Source of the DNA: Lentisphaerota bacterium
GTDB taxonomy: Bacteria > Verrucomicrobiota > Lentisphaeria > Victivallales > Victivallaceae
NCBI GenBank assembly: GCA_015061625.1
Contig: SUWG01000006.1
Span: 1-64,000, forward strand
DNA length: 64,000 nt
Direction of reading: 5' to 3'
Part shown: positions 16,627-25,604 of the stretch, one piece after another
Position numbering within the stretch: the first letter of the stretch is position 1
Layout of the letters: every line of letters starts with the position of its first letter
Position numbers and translations under genes: made by a program
Notes under the pieces: generated by a model
The model's input: the letters and a program-made list of their open reading frames with translations, nothing else
The model's database searches: none
Told to the model about the DNA's origin: nothing

Positions 16627-16845
16627 TTATTTTTTGCGGAAGACAATCCGGCCTTTGGAAAGGTCGTAGGGGGACATTTCCATAGTGACATTGTCACCGG
16701 GCAGGATGCGGATGAAATTCATGCGCATTTTGCCGGAAATGTGGGCGTTGACAATATGTCCACCCTGAATTTCCACACGGAACATGGTGTTGGGGAGCAA
16801 TTCACGCACAACACCTTCAACTTTGATTACATCATCTTTTGCCAC
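16627..16845 (-). CDS. infA: Translation initiation factor IF-1
   Basis: A 72-aa single OB-fold protein beginning [20 protein letters not shown] and ending in KGRIVFRKK, standard length and sequence for IF-1, which binds the 30S A-site during initiation. Its start overlaps the 3' end of map by 19 nt, so they are translationally coupled. It is last of hisS-adk-map-infA. In the common bacterial order rpmJ-rpsM would follow directly; here a palindrome follows and the rpmJ operon lies 15.6 kb away on the other strand. Confidence 0.97.
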   Translation of the reverse strand: MAKDDVIKVEGVVRELLPNTMFRVEIQGGHIVNAHISGKMRMNFIRILPGDNVTMEMSPYDLSKGRIVFRKK

Positions 16846-17597
16846 GTTAAGATCTCCGGTTCATTTTCGGTTATAAGGATCATGTGTTCGAAGTGCGCGC
16901 TGAGTTTACCATCGGCGGTGCGCACAGTCCAGCCGTCTTTTCGGTCGATTTTTACGGAATCGGTTCCCAGATTGAGCATGGGTTCGATGCAAATGACCAT
17001 ACCCGGCTCAAGTTTGGGGCCTTTGCCCCATCCGGTATAGTTGGGGATTTCGGGCGGTTCATGGAGTTTGATACCGCAACCATGGCCGACGAAATCGCGG
17101 ACGATGCCGAGTTTATTGCGTCTGGCGCATTTTTCGACAGCGGCACTGATATCGCGGATGAATGCACCGCAACGGGCGGCGGCGATACCGTCAGCGAGGG
17201 ATTGTTGAGTACCGTTGAGCAGACGTTTCACTTCGGCGGATGGTTCTTTGAAGCCGAAAGTCAATGCGGTATCCCCCATGGCTCCGTCGAGAGTGACACC
17301 GACATCGATGCTGACGATATCGTTTTCGGTAAGGATCACATCGGGTGAACCGATACCGTGGATAACGACATCGTTGACAGAGATGCAGATATTACCGGGG
17401 AAGCCGTGGTAATTTTTGAATGCACTTCTGCCGCCGGTGGCATTGATAAGCTGACCGGCGAGTTGATCGAGGTCAAAGGTGGTCATCCCCGGATGAGCCA
17501 GTCGTGCAAGTTCGTCGCGCACCTGTGCGGTAACGGCGGCGGCACGGCGGATGCGGCTGATTTCATCCGGGGTGTGGATGATCCGGTTTCCGGACAT
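16827..17597 (-). CDS. map: Methionine aminopeptidase, type I
   Basis: A 256-aa cytoplasmic pita-bread metalloprotease that removes the initiator Met. The conserved blocks [40 protein letters not shown] (Asp ligands), [18 protein letters not shown] (His ligand), [10 protein letters not shown] and HFEHMILIT are all present. There is no N-terminal zinc extension, so it is the type Ia form. It starts 6 nt after adk stops and overlaps infA. Confidence 0.97.
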   Translation of the reverse strand: MSGNRIIHTPDEISRIRRAAAVTAQVRDELARLAHPGMTTFDLDQLAGQLINATGGRSAFKNYHGFPGNICISVNDVVIHGIGSPDVILTENDIVSIDVGVTLDGAMGDTALTFGFKEPSAEVKRLLNGTQQSLADGIAAARCGAFIRDISAAVEKCARRNKLGIVRDFVGHGCGIKLHEPPEIPNYTGWGKGPKLEPGMVICIEPMLNLGTDSVKIDRKDGWTVRTADGKLSAHFEHMILITENEPEILTWQKMM

Positions 17598-17603
17598 GAT
17601 AAA

Positions 17604-18254
17604 TTACTCCAGCACCGTGGCCAATTCAGCGACGATTTCATTAAGTTCGGTGCTTTGGCAGCTGTAAAGCAGACCGAGTTTTTCATAGAAATCGATCAGG
17701 GGCTGGGTCTGTTTGTGGAAAACGGCCAGACGGCTCTGGGCAGTTTCGAGGGAATCATCCGCGCGCTGATAGAGTTCAGAACCGCATTTATCGCAGATGC
17801 CTTCGGTTTTGGGCGGCATGAAAATTTTGTTGTAAATAGCATCGCAACCGCGGCAATTCATCCGGGCGGTCAGACGTTTGAGAATGATATCATCGGCGAC
17901 ATTGAGGTAGATGACGGCATCGATTTTTTTGCCCATTTTAGCGAGGATATCGGCGAGAGTTTCGGCCTGGGCGATAGTACGGGGGAAGCCGTCGAGGATG
18001 AAACCATTGTCGCAATCGGCTTCTTTGAGACGTTCACCGACCATACCGCAGACCATGGCATCGGGAACGAGGCCGCCGGATTTCATGATGGCCCCGGCTT
18101 CTTTACCGGCGGGGGTGCCTTTGGCGACTTCCGCGCGGAGGATATCACCGGTGGAAATGTGGGCGACGCCGTATTTTTTGATCATTTCGTTGGAAACGGT
18201 TCCTTTACCGGCACCGGGGCCGCCGAGGAAAATCAGATTTTTTTTGGTAAGCAT
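17604..18254 (-). CDS. adk: Adenylate kinase
   Basis: A 216-aa kinase (ATP + AMP to 2 ADP). P-loop GGPGAGKGT at 11-19, the AMP-binding segments HISTGDILRAEV and DGFPRTIAQAE, and the LID domain with four Cys (NCRGCDAIYN and ICDKCGSEL) typical of the zinc-binding long form. It lies 21 nt after hisS and 6 nt before map. A 352-aa frame on the opposite strand is its shadow. Confidence 0.97.
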   Translation of the reverse strand: MLTKKNLIFLGGPGAGKGTVSNEMIKKYGVAHISTGDILRAEVAKGTPAGKEAGAIMKSGGLVPDAMVCGMVGERLKEADCDNGFILDGFPRTIAQAETLADILAKMGKKIDAVIYLNVADDIILKRLTARMNCRGCDAIYNKIFMPPKTEGICDKCGSELYQRADDSLETAQSRLAVFHKQTQPLIDFYEKLGLLYSCQSTELNEIVAELATVLE

Positions 18255-18275
18255 TTTGATAGACTCCTTGTTTTG

Positions 18276-19535
18276 TTATCTGATATTATCCAAAAGATAG
18301 TTCAAAATTTCACTGTCGGCGACTTCGCACTGCGAACCGTCGGCCATATTTTTGACGATGGCGATATGTTTTTCCATTTCGCTTTCACCCCGGATCAAAG
18401 TGAGCGGGGCCTGTGAACGGTTGGCGGAACGCATCTGCGCTTTGAAAGAGCGTTCTTCCAGTTCCAGAGCGATATTTTTACCGGCTTTACGCAACGCATC
18501 GGCGAGGATGAGGTTCTCCATCCGGGCGGCGGCACCGAGACCGATAAGGTAACAATCGCACTTGTCATTTTCCGGAGCGGGGGCATTGAGAGCTTCACGC
18601 ACCATGAGCAGCCGCTCGACCCCGGTGGCAAATCCGACACCGGGGATGGGTTTTTTCTCGCCGGGCAGGAAAAGTTCATAGCGGCCGCCGCCGGCGATAG
18701 CGATCTGCTCACCGAGGGCGTTGTGGGTGACTTCAAAGACGGTGTGGACATAGTAGTCCAGACCGCGCACCAGCCGGGAAGAAACTTTGAATGGCACATT
18801 CAAGCGGGTCAAAGCGGATTTGACTTCTTCAAAATATGCTTTGGATTCATCGCTGAATGAATCGATGTAACTGGGCGCATGGTTGATGATATCCTGACAG
18901 CACTCCTGTTTGCAGTCAAGGATGCGCCAGATGTTGCGCTCGAGGCGGTTTTTGCAATCCGGACACATGGAATCGATGTGTTTGGAAAAGTATTCGCGCA
19001 GAAATGCTTCCGCCGGGATGCGGTCGGCGGCAACGCCACGGGTGTTGATGGTGAAAGTCGCCCCGGTGATACCGGCAGAGAGCAGAAAATTATGCAGCAT
19101 GGCGATACATTCAGCATCAATAAGAGCGGCACAGCGGCCGACATTTTCCACGCCGATCTGGTGGAATTGACGGCGGCGGCCGGCGGAGGGGCGTTCCCCG
19201 CGGAACATGGGGCCGTAGTAGAATACCCGCTGTTCAGTGCCGTTGGCGACATCGGTATTGGTCAGAGCGCGCATGACCCCGGCGGTACCTTCCGGACGCA
19301 GAGTCAGACTGCGGCCGCCGCGATCTTCAAAGGTATACATCTCTTTCTGAACGACTTCAGTTTCGCCGCCCAAACCGCGCTGAAAGACTTCGGTATATTC
19401 AAAAACGGGAGTGCGCAATTCGCCGTAACCGTAGCCGGAAAAGACTTTGGCGGCGGTATTTTCCAGAAAACGCCACGAACCGGCTTCAGCGGGGAAGATA
19501 TCCGCAGTACCCGGCGGGGGAGCAAAAGCAGCCAT
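18276..19535 (-). CDS. hisS: Histidine--tRNA ligase
   Basis: A 419-aa class II aminoacyl-tRNA synthetase. Motif 1 region FSGYGYGELRTPVFEYTEVF; motif 2 region MFRGERPSAGRRRQFHQIG; His-A block LVRGLDYYVHTVFEV; then AIAGGGRYE and motif 3 GVGFATGVERLLMV; the C-terminal anticodon domain is about 330-419. GGAGG lies 8 nt before ATG. It heads a minus-strand operon with adk, map and infA, where secY would often precede adk; this pairing is unusual. Confidence 0.96.
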   Translation of the reverse strand: MAAFAPPPGTADIFPAEAGSWRFLENTAAKVFSGYGYGELRTPVFEYTEVFQRGLGGETEVVQKEMYTFEDRGGRSLTLRPEGTAGVMRALTNTDVANGTEQRVFYYGPMFRGERPSAGRRRQFHQIGVENVGRCAALIDAECIAMLHNFLLSAGITGATFTINTRGVAADRIPAEAFLREYFSKHIDSMCPDCKNRLERNIWRILDCKQECCQDIINHAPSYIDSFSDESKAYFEEVKSALTRLNVPFKVSSRLVRGLDYYVHTVFEVTHNALGEQIAIAGGGRYELFLPGEKKPIPGVGFATGVERLLMVREALNAPAPENDKCDCYLIGLGAAARMENLILADALRKAGKNIALELEERSFKAQMRSANRSQAPLTLIRGESEMEKHIAIVKNMADGSQCEVADSEILNYLLDNIR

Positions 19536-19567
19536 AGCAGACCTCCAAAAAATATTGTTTTATTCTG

Positions 19568-19617
19568 AAAAAAAGCAAGACGCCCGACGACAACGTTGTT
19601 TTCGTCAGGCGTGCTTT
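19568..19617 (-). terminator. Terminator after the HU-like gene
   Basis: On the minus strand GCACGCCTGACGAAAAC pairs imperfectly with GTTGTCGTCGGGCGTCTTGC, followed by a run of seven T (19574-19568). It separates the HU-like gene from hisS. Confidence 0.7.
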
Positions 19618-19639
19618 GGCAATTTTATTCAACTCCGGA

Positions 19640-19939
19640 TCAACGGAAGTCGGCGGGGTTGAGTTTCTCAACCTGTTCTTTGAGTTCTTTACCGGCGCGG
19701 AATTTGATCACAGTGCGCTCCGGAATGATGACTTCGTTTTTGGTATCGCGGGGGTTGCGGCCCTTGCGGCTCTTGCGGACTTTGATTTCAAAAACGCCGA
19801 AGTTGCGCAATTCGATATCGTTTCCGGCGATCAATTCTCCGGCGATGCTGTCGAGGGTGCGCTGGACGATATTGGCAACATCACTCTGGATGATTCCGGT
19901 TTCTTTGGCAATTTTGACGACGAGGTCACGTTTGGTCAT
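19640..19939 (-). CDS. HU/IHF family DNA-binding protein
   Basis: A 99-aa nucleoid protein that bends DNA as a dimer. It has the family start MTKRDLVVKIAKETGI, the core IELRNFGVFEIKVRKSRKGR, the beta-arm tip GRNPRDTKNEV (with the intercalating Pro) and the FRAGKELKEQV helix. Ribosome binding site AAGGAG lies 7 nt before ATG. The arm GRNPRD is common to HU and IHF-alpha, so I cannot say which. It is monocistronic with its own terminator. Upstream (19940-20139) is AT-rich with TTGACA on the minus strand at 20035-20030. Confidence 0.93.
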   Translation of the reverse strand: MTKRDLVVKIAKETGIIQSDVANIVQRTLDSIAGELIAGNDIELRNFGVFEIKVRKSRKGRNPRDTKNEVIIPERTVIKFRAGKELKEQVEKLNPADFR

Positions 19940-20139
19940 TTTTTCTCTCCTTTATTTTTGAACATGAAATTTATGTAAATCGCCTATTTTTCGCATGAAA
20001 TAATATAATGTGCCACAGAAAAGCGGTTTTGTCAATAGCCGTCTGACACAAAAAAAGCTTTTTTTTGCAAAATATCGCTAAACTATGTATTTTCAGGTAA
20101 AAATTATGTATTTATAACGATGCACAGATAATTTCCGGA

Positions 20140-20793
20140 TCAACAGGCAATGGCGATATAAACCGCGGCGGAAAGTACTCCGCCGACACAGAGCGGAATG
20201 GAAAAGTTATCATCCAGCCGGATCTGTTTTTCAAAAAGTTCCGCAATGGCGGCCAGGATCACCGCCGGAATGCCCGCCCAGTAAAAAAGTGCCGGGGAGG
20301 ATATGCAGAAATTCACCAGAGCCAAAGCAGCGTAACCGACCACGATAAAAGCGGCAACTCCTTCATAAGATTTGCCGTTGGGCGCTTGGTGGCGGCCGAA
20401 TTTACGGCCGATCAGTGCGGCGGCGGCATCACCGGTGAGCATCACCGCCAGTGACGGAGCAGCAATGAATGGCGGAAACAGCAGATTGACCAGCAAAGCG
20501 GCCGCCAGCACAAAGGCACCGCCGGAAACGATCCACATCCCCGGATGGACCTCTTTACGCAACATCCTGCCGAAAAGCATACCATACAGACGGCCGAGAT
20601 ATTTGCCGCCATTGGCAAAGGAGTGTTCCGAAAAGAGAGTCAGCAGCAGCAAGGCGGCAAACAATACACAACTGATCAGACGGCCGTAATCAAAAAAGTA
20701 AGGCAAAAGCAAAGTGGCCGCCACCATCCACAAACTCGACAGGTGGACTGCTTTGCGTTTAAGTTCTTCTTTGTAAGATATTTCTATACTCAT
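20140..20793 (-). CDS. CTP-dependent polyprenol/diacylglycerol kinase-like membrane protein
   Basis: A 217-aa integral membrane protein with about six hydrophobic segments. The start ELKRKAVHLSSLWMV and the motif LTGDAAAALIGRKFGRH followed by NGKSYEG mark the dolichol kinase/phytol kinase/Dgk1 branch of the CTP-transferase superfamily. Such enzymes phosphorylate isoprenoid or diacylglycerol lipids with CTP. It starts 22 nt after the S24-like gene, last of the mutM operon. The lipid substrate is not predictable here. Confidence 0.82.
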   Translation of the reverse strand: MSIEISYKEELKRKAVHLSSLWMVAATLLLPYFFDYGRLISCVLFAALLLLTLFSEHSFANGGKYLGRLYGMLFGRMLRKEVHPGMWIVSGGAFVLAAALLVNLLFPPFIAAPSLAVMLTGDAAAALIGRKFGRHQAPNGKSYEGVAAFIVVGYAALALVNFCISSPALFYWAGIPAVILAAIAELFEKQIRLDDNFSIPLCVGGVLSAAVYIAIAC

Positions 20794-20815
20794 TACACTT
20801 TTCCTTTTATTTCAA

Positions 20816-21781
20816 TTATTTTTCCGCTTCCGGCAACTTGCCTTTTTCATTATCTTTCTGACGGCGCCAAATGCCGAAGGGGAAATTGTCATCTTTTTCC
20901 GTATCATCATCGTCAAAAGAGGCTTCATAGGCGGCCATTTCCGCTTCATAACGCTTTTTTCTTTCCATAACGCTTTCCGGAGTGTCGGAAACATAGGTCG
21001 GCACTTCCCGCACCGGTTCCCACTTGCGGGGCATCTTTTTCGGCCAGTAATCCCGGACGACATTGACCACCACCCCCTGAATCAAACCTTCCGTTTCCAA
21101 TGACCAGAATGGATTGAGCGTGCCGCCCTCATAAAGGTCGAAAAGAAACGGGTTGCAGGTTTCAGCATAACGGCGCACCGTCACCGTGCGGGTGTTGGGC
21201 ATCCGGCAGGCGACCAGATCGCCGTCACAGGGATTGATGTTGCGAACCGCCACGATCCGGTCACCTTTGCACACCCCATCCATAAGCATACAGTTATCGG
21301 GCATGATAAAGCCGAAATAGTGCAGATATTTGCCGTATTTCGGTTCCCGGATGATGGGAAATGTTTCCATCACATCTTTCCGCACCGGCGGAAATTCCCG
21401 GTTGAGTATCTGCTCCGAGGTGAGAATGGGAATGCAGGAGATCAATTCCCTTTTGCAGAAGTTGCGGTCGATCTTCTCCTGACGCTCCCGGTTATCCACA
21501 TTATCCTGCGGATCGGAATAGCCGAATGCCGTGGTCATGGTGTTGACACAATAGGGTTTGAAGCCCAATGCGGCGGCAAATTCTTCACGGGTGAAACGTT
21601 TACCGCTGTCTTTCAACCTTTTTATCCGGCTCATAAAAAGCAGTCTTTTAAGATCGACTTTGCCTTTGGGCCGACCCCGTTTTTTCGGCAGTTTGACCGG
21701 ATTTTCAAGTGGCTTGGGCTGACGATCCTGCGGGGCAGTCGATTCCTGCTGGGTAATAAATTTTTTCTTCCGTATGCTCAA
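20816..21781 (-). CDS. S24/LexA-like protein with AT-hook, catalytic dyad apparently lost
   Basis: A 321-aa protein. Residues 33-41 (KKRGRPKGK) are an AT-hook; 44-95 are a helical DNA-binding-like segment (RLLFMSRIKRLKDSGKRFTR, EEFAAALGF). Residues ~155-247 align with the LexA/S24 fold: DNCMLMDGVCKGDRIVAVRN, then DGDLVACRM, TRTVTVRRY and the final IQGVVVNVVRD. The nucleophile Ser of GxSM aligns with Cys164 and the general-base Lys of TVKR with Arg203, so self-cleavage is doubtful. The C-terminus is acidic. ATGA overlap with the lipoprotein gene upstream. Alternative: an S26-like fold unrelated to cleavage. Confidence 0.62.
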   Translation of the reverse strand: MSIRKKKFITQQESTAPQDRQPKPLENPVKLPKKRGRPKGKVDLKRLLFMSRIKRLKDSGKRFTREEFAAALGFKPYCVNTMTTAFGYSDPQDNVDNRERQEKIDRNFCKRELISCIPILTSEQILNREFPPVRKDVMETFPIIREPKYGKYLHYFGFIMPDNCMLMDGVCKGDRIVAVRNINPCDGDLVACRMPNTRTVTVRRYAETCNPFLFDLYEGGTLNPFWSLETEGLIQGVVVNVVRDYWPKKMPRKWEPVREVPTYVSDTPESVMERKKRYEAEMAAYEASFDDDDTEKDDNFPFGIWRRQKDNEKGKLPEAEK

Positions 21782-22257
21782 AATATTTTCACTCCGAATC
21801 CGCTGACCGCCGGATTTTCACCGTCGGCACAAAATACTTTAGTGTAAAAGACGACTTCCCGGATGACCGTTTTACTGTTTTCTTCACGGGAAAAGCGGAA
21901 TTTCCACAGATAACTGCGCAAGTTGCCGGTTATCAGAAATCCGAGATATTCCGCCCCCTCAAATCTGCCGAATGCGTTGTTCAATTCGGCTTTCATACGC
22001 ACAAATTTTTCTTCCGTGATCTCGGTTGCCCCATTGGCAGTCAGAACCGGCTGCCAGTGGACAAATTCCCCGGTTTCCAATGCCCGGACGAAGCCATCCA
22101 TATAATCAGTGGCGGCTTTCTGCGCCAAAGCATCATCACCGGCAGTAAAATCGCGCAGTTGGATCTGCGGCACATCAGTTTCACCGGAACGGCACCCGGC
22201 AAGGAAAAACACCGCCAAGGCGACCGGCAGAAGAATGTTCTTTTTATTCATTTTCAT
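21778..22257 (-). CDS. Small lipoprotein, unknown
   Basis: A 159-aa protein with a signal ending in the lipobox FFLAGC (lipidated Cys near 21) and a mature domain rich in charged and aromatic residues (KFVRMKAELNNAFGRFEGAE, then YLGFLITGNLRSYLWKFRF). This resembles DUF3887/DUF4019-like small alpha-beta domains, but I am not sure. The start is fixed by the ATGA overlap with mutM and a GGAG site; a longer upstream frame overlaps mutM. Its stop overlaps the S24-like gene start. Confidence 0.65.
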   Translation of the reverse strand: MKMNKKNILLPVALAVFFLAGCRSGETDVPQIQLRDFTAGDDALAQKAATDYMDGFVRALETGEFVHWQPVLTANGATEITEEKFVRMKAELNNAFGRFEGAEYLGFLITGNLRSYLWKFRFSREENSKTVIREVVFYTKVFCADGENPAVSGFGVKIF

Positions 22258-23075
22258 TTTTGACACTCCGGACAATAACAACTTGATCTGCCGCCGAGTC
22301 TGACACACTCGACAACTGTCGAACAAACCGGACACGGCAGGCCCGCTTTACCGTAAATTTTCAAATTCAACACAAATTTCCCCTCACTACCGTCAACATG
22401 GCGGAAGTCGGAAATGGTCGTGCCGCCGCATTCGATGGATTCCCGCAGTATCCGCCGGGCATTTTCCACGATTCTGCCGCACTCATCAGGCGTAAGTTTA
22501 TTACCGGGCCGCCGGGGATCAATGCCGGAAGCAAAGAGCGTTTCGGCGGCATAAATATTGCCGATGCCGGTAACAATCAGATTATCCATCAGTAAATTTT
22601 TCACCGGAGCGGATTTTTTGCGGCACTTTTCATAAAAATATCCCCCCGTGAAATCATCGCTCAAAGGTTCGACACCGAGATGAGAAAGAACCGGCGGCAC
22701 GGCATCCGGAGCGCATTCATGCAACTCAAACATACTGAAGCGGCGGGTACACTCAAACCGGAAAATATTGCCGTCGGAAAGGTGGATGAAAAGATGTTCA
22801 TGCTTGCGCTTCGGCACGCTTGCCGGCTCGACCCGCACCACGCCGGACATACCGAAATGCATCAGAAAACAGCGGTTGCCGGTCAGGTCGGCAAGCAGAT
22901 ATCTGCCCCGGCGGCGGACACGGAGAAAAGCGGCTCCTTCCAACCCGGCATCCAGCAACGGCGTAAGCGGTGTGCGCATGGCGGGGGAAAAGACCTGCAC
23001 TTTGACGATCTGTTTACCGGCAAGAGCCTTATCCAAAGCCCGGCCGATAGTTTCTGCTTCCGGTAATTCCGGCAT
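22254..23075 (-). CDS. mutM: Formamidopyrimidine-DNA glycosylase
   Basis: A 273-aa bifunctional base-excision repair enzyme (removes 8-oxoguanine and formamidopyrimidines, then cuts by beta,delta-elimination). The N-terminal PELPEAE carries catalytic Pro1 (after Met removal) and Glu2; Lys and the H2TH segment (LLMDNLIVTGIGNIYAAETL) are present; the C-terminal zinc finger has CPVC and CYCPEC. It heads a minus-strand operon with the lipoprotein, S24-like and kinase-like genes, and is divergent from lpxK. Confidence 0.95.
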   Translation of the reverse strand: MPELPEAETIGRALDKALAGKQIVKVQVFSPAMRTPLTPLLDAGLEGAAFLRVRRRGRYLLADLTGNRCFLMHFGMSGVVRVEPASVPKRKHEHLFIHLSDGNIFRFECTRRFSMFELHECAPDAVPPVLSHLGVEPLSDDFTGGYFYEKCRKKSAPVKNLLMDNLIVTGIGNIYAAETLFASGIDPRRPGNKLTPDECGRIVENARRILRESIECGGTTISDFRHVDGSEGKFVLNLKIYGKAGLPCPVCSTVVECVRLGGRSSCYCPECQK

Positions 23076-23157
23076 ATTTATTCTCTGCTCCTCTGAAAAA
23101 ATCCTCTTCCACGTTTGTTAATGTAACACCGAATCGGCAAAATTTCAACTCTTTGCC

Positions 23158-23186
23158 TTGCACTTGGGGTAATTATGTTATATATT
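23158..23186 (+). promoter_or_regulatory. Promoter of lpxK
   Basis: TTGCAC at 23158-23163, a 17-bp spacer and TATATT at 23181-23186, 34 nt before the lpxK ATG. Confidence 0.65.
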
Positions 23187-23219
23187 ATTATAATAACCGT
23201 GGCAAAGTGGTGAAATATC

Positions 23220-24392
23220 ATGCATAAATTCAAACTCGATACAGAACATCTGGAACAATACTTCCTCGAAGTCATGTCCGGCAGACGCCGGAAATGGTTC
23301 GACCGGGCATTGATCAATCTGCTCTTTGTCGCCTCGCGTTTTTACCGGATGGCGGTACAGTTCCGGGTATGGATGTATGACAAACGGGTGATCCGCAATC
23401 ATGCTCTGGGCTGTCTGGTGGTCAGCATCGGCAACTTGAGTTGCGGCGGCACCGGCAAAACTCCGGTGGTGGAAGTCTTTGCCCGCACCCTTTCCGCCAA
23501 CGGACGAAAAGTGGCGATCCTCAGCCGGGGGTACCGGAGCAAAAAACGTTCTTTCGGCGAAAAACTGATGCACGTTTTCCGTCACCGCAAGATCGAAACT
23601 CCGCCCAAGGTGGTTTCCGACGGCAAGAATCTGCTGCTCAATTCGGCCTATGCCGGCGACGAACCGTATATGCTGGCATCGAATCTGCCGGATGTGGCAG
23701 TGGTCGTGGATAAAGACCGGGTGAAATCGGGCATTTATGCCATTGACAACTTTCAAAGTGACGTGATCATCCTCGATGACGGCTTCCAGTATCTGATGCT
23801 CAAACCGCACATCAATATCGTGCTGGTGGATTCCACCGACCCATTCGGCAACGGTCATGTACTGCCCAGAGGTATTCTGCGGGAACCGATCAAAAACATC
23901 CGCCGCGCGGACTACATCTTTCTGACCAAATCTGACGGCAGTCACAAGATCGAACATCTCAAACGCTTTCTCCGCCGTCACACCCGTCGCGCCGAAATCA
24001 TCGAATGCTGTCACAAACCGCAGCATCTGGTCATGCTGGCCAATAAGGAGGTTTTGCCCCTTTCCGCACTGAAAAAGGCTAAAGTCGCCGCCCTTTCCGC
24101 CATTGCCCGCCCGGATAGTTTCGAGCGTTTTCTGGAAGATTTCGGTGCGGAACTGGTTCTGAAAGATCACTTCGCCGACCACCACCGCTACACCCAGCAG
24201 GAGATCATCGACTTTGTCAATCAGGCCAAAGCCGCCGGAGCGGAAATGATCGTCACCACCGAAAAAGATGCCGTGCGCATCCCCCGGCTCGACCGCTGTG
24301 ATGTGCCGATCCTTTATTTGCGTATCCAGATCGACATTTTGAGCGGTCAGGAGAGTTTCAACCAGTGTATTTCAAGAATCTGTTTCATGTGA
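23220..24392 (+). CDS. lpxK: Tetraacyldisaccharide 4'-kinase
   Basis: A 390-aa inner-membrane-associated kinase that phosphorylates the lipid A disaccharide at the 4' position. N-terminal membrane anchor (about 29-55), P-loop variant [15 protein letters not shown] at 71-85, then [20 protein letters not shown] and [11 protein letters not shown] (Walker B-like), [11 protein letters not shown] and the late [12 protein letters not shown]. It is longer than E. coli LpxK (~328 aa) because of N-terminal and internal additions. The gene shows that the cell makes lipid A. galK starts 13 nt later. Confidence 0.94.
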   Translation: MHKFKLDTEHLEQYFLEVMSGRRRKWFDRALINLLFVASRFYRMAVQFRVWMYDKRVIRNHALGCLVVSIGNLSCGGTGKTPVVEVFARTLSANGRKVAILSRGYRSKKRSFGEKLMHVFRHRKIETPPKVVSDGKNLLLNSAYAGDEPYMLASNLPDVAVVVDKDRVKSGIYAIDNFQSDVIILDDGFQYLMLKPHINIVLVDSTDPFGNGHVLPRGILREPIKNIRRADYIFLTKSDGSHKIEHLKRFLRRHTRRAEIIECCHKPQHLVMLANKEVLPLSALKKAKVAALSAIARPDSFERFLEDFGAELVLKDHFADHHRYTQQEIIDFVNQAKAAGAEMIVTTEKDAVRIPRLDRCDVPILYLRIQIDILSGQESFNQCISRICFM

Positions 24393-24405
24393 AAGGACTT
24401 TTTTC

Positions 24406-25557
24406 ATGCAGAAATTGATCGATAAATTCACCGCCTTTTTCCACACCTCCCCGGCAGTTGCCGCCATGGCACCGGGCAGATTGGAAGTGCTGGGCAACCA
24501 CACCGACTACAATGAGGGATTTGTTCTCTCCTGTGCCGTGGAGCAGACCACCGGTTTCGTGCTGGCTCCGGTCAGCGGAACCAAGTGTACGGTCAAAGAT
24601 TTCCGGGATGGCAGTGAAATGCATTTCGATCTGTCGGCTCTCGACAGCAAACCGCCGCGCAACGGCAGTAAATACATTATCGGTATGCTCAATGAATTGC
24701 GCAAAAGAGGATTCAAACCCTTTGCCTTTAATGCGGCTCTGGAAAGCCATGTGCCGCTGTCAGCGGGCATGAGCAGTTCGGCGGCTCTGGAAGTGGCTTG
24801 CGGCATGGCATTCTGCCACTTTGCCGGATTCGACATCAGCAAGGCGGATATGGCCAGAGCCGGTCAGGGGGTGGAAAACAACTTCCTCGGTCTGAAAACC
24901 GGATTGCTGGATCAATTCAGTTCACTTTTCGGCAAAAAGGATTCGATCATCATGAGCGACTTCCGCACCGTGGAAGTGATCGGCACCCACGCCCTGCCCG
25001 CCGGGTACTGCTTTGCGGTGATCAATTCGATGAAAAAACATACGCTGGTCGATTCAGATTACAATGTGCGGCGGGAAGATTGCGAAAGTGCCGCCAAAAA
25101 ACTTGCCGCCATTTACGATGGAGCCAAAACGTTGCGGGATATCACTCCGGAGCAGCTGCTGGCGGCAAAAGATCAACTTGGAGAACGGGAGTTCCGCCGG
25201 GCATCCCATGTGGTGCAGGAGTGCTTCCGGGTGAAAAAAGCGGCGGAATTGCTGGCGCAGAACGATGTAAAAAGTTTCGGTCAACTGCTCTTTGATTCGC
25301 ATGATTCAAGCATCAATAATTTTGAGAACAGCACCGGCGAACTGGATATCCTCGTGGATATCGCCCGGCAGGATGAAGCGTGTCTGGGCGCGCGCCTTTC
25401 CGGCGGCGGCTTCGGCGGCATCACCATCCATCTGGTCAAACAGACCGATGCCCCGGAATATGCCCAACGGGTCAAAGCAGAATATTTCAAACGCACCGGC
25501 ATCGAAGCGGAAGTATTCATCTGTTCGCTGGGTGACGGAGCCAGAGTGATCGAATAA
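24406..25557 (+). CDS. galK: Galactokinase (GHMP kinase)
   Basis: A 383-aa GHMP-family sugar kinase. The galactokinase signature is GRLEVLGNHTDYNEG (24-38), with Asn where the E. coli-type enzyme has Glu (GEHTDYN). The ATP loop is VPLSAGMSSSAALEV (116-130); the catalytic Asp lies in GLLDQFSS (Asp169); motif 3 is GARLSGGGFGGITIHL. It phosphorylates galactose at C1 for the Leloir pathway; a related sugar is possible. It sits in lpxK-galK-trpS. Confidence 0.88.
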   Translation: MQKLIDKFTAFFHTSPAVAAMAPGRLEVLGNHTDYNEGFVLSCAVEQTTGFVLAPVSGTKCTVKDFRDGSEMHFDLSALDSKPPRNGSKYIIGMLNELRKRGFKPFAFNAALESHVPLSAGMSSSAALEVACGMAFCHFAGFDISKADMARAGQGVENNFLGLKTGLLDQFSSLFGKKDSIIMSDFRTVEVIGTHALPAGYCFAVINSMKKHTLVDSDYNVRREDCESAAKKLAAIYDGAKTLRDITPEQLLAAKDQLGEREFRRASHVVQECFRVKKAAELLAQNDVKSFGQLLFDSHDSSINNFENSTGELDILVDIARQDEACLGARLSGGGFGGITIHLVKQTDAPEYAQRVKAEYFKRTGIEAEVFICSLGDGARVIE

Positions 25558-25604
25558 ATTATACAGAAATTTGCGACTGCAAAAAGTTTTCAAGGGAACA
25601 AAAA

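Noticed and set aside
16282-17040. 252-aa plus-strand frame
   Set aside because: Runs through the GC-rich repeat block and antisense to infA and map.
17358-18416. 352-aa plus-strand frame
   Set aside because: Antisense to map and adk, both unmistakable.
25558-25604. T-box or trp attenuator before trpS
   Set aside because: The 47-nt spacer is too short and has no T-box sequence or Trp-rich leader peptide.
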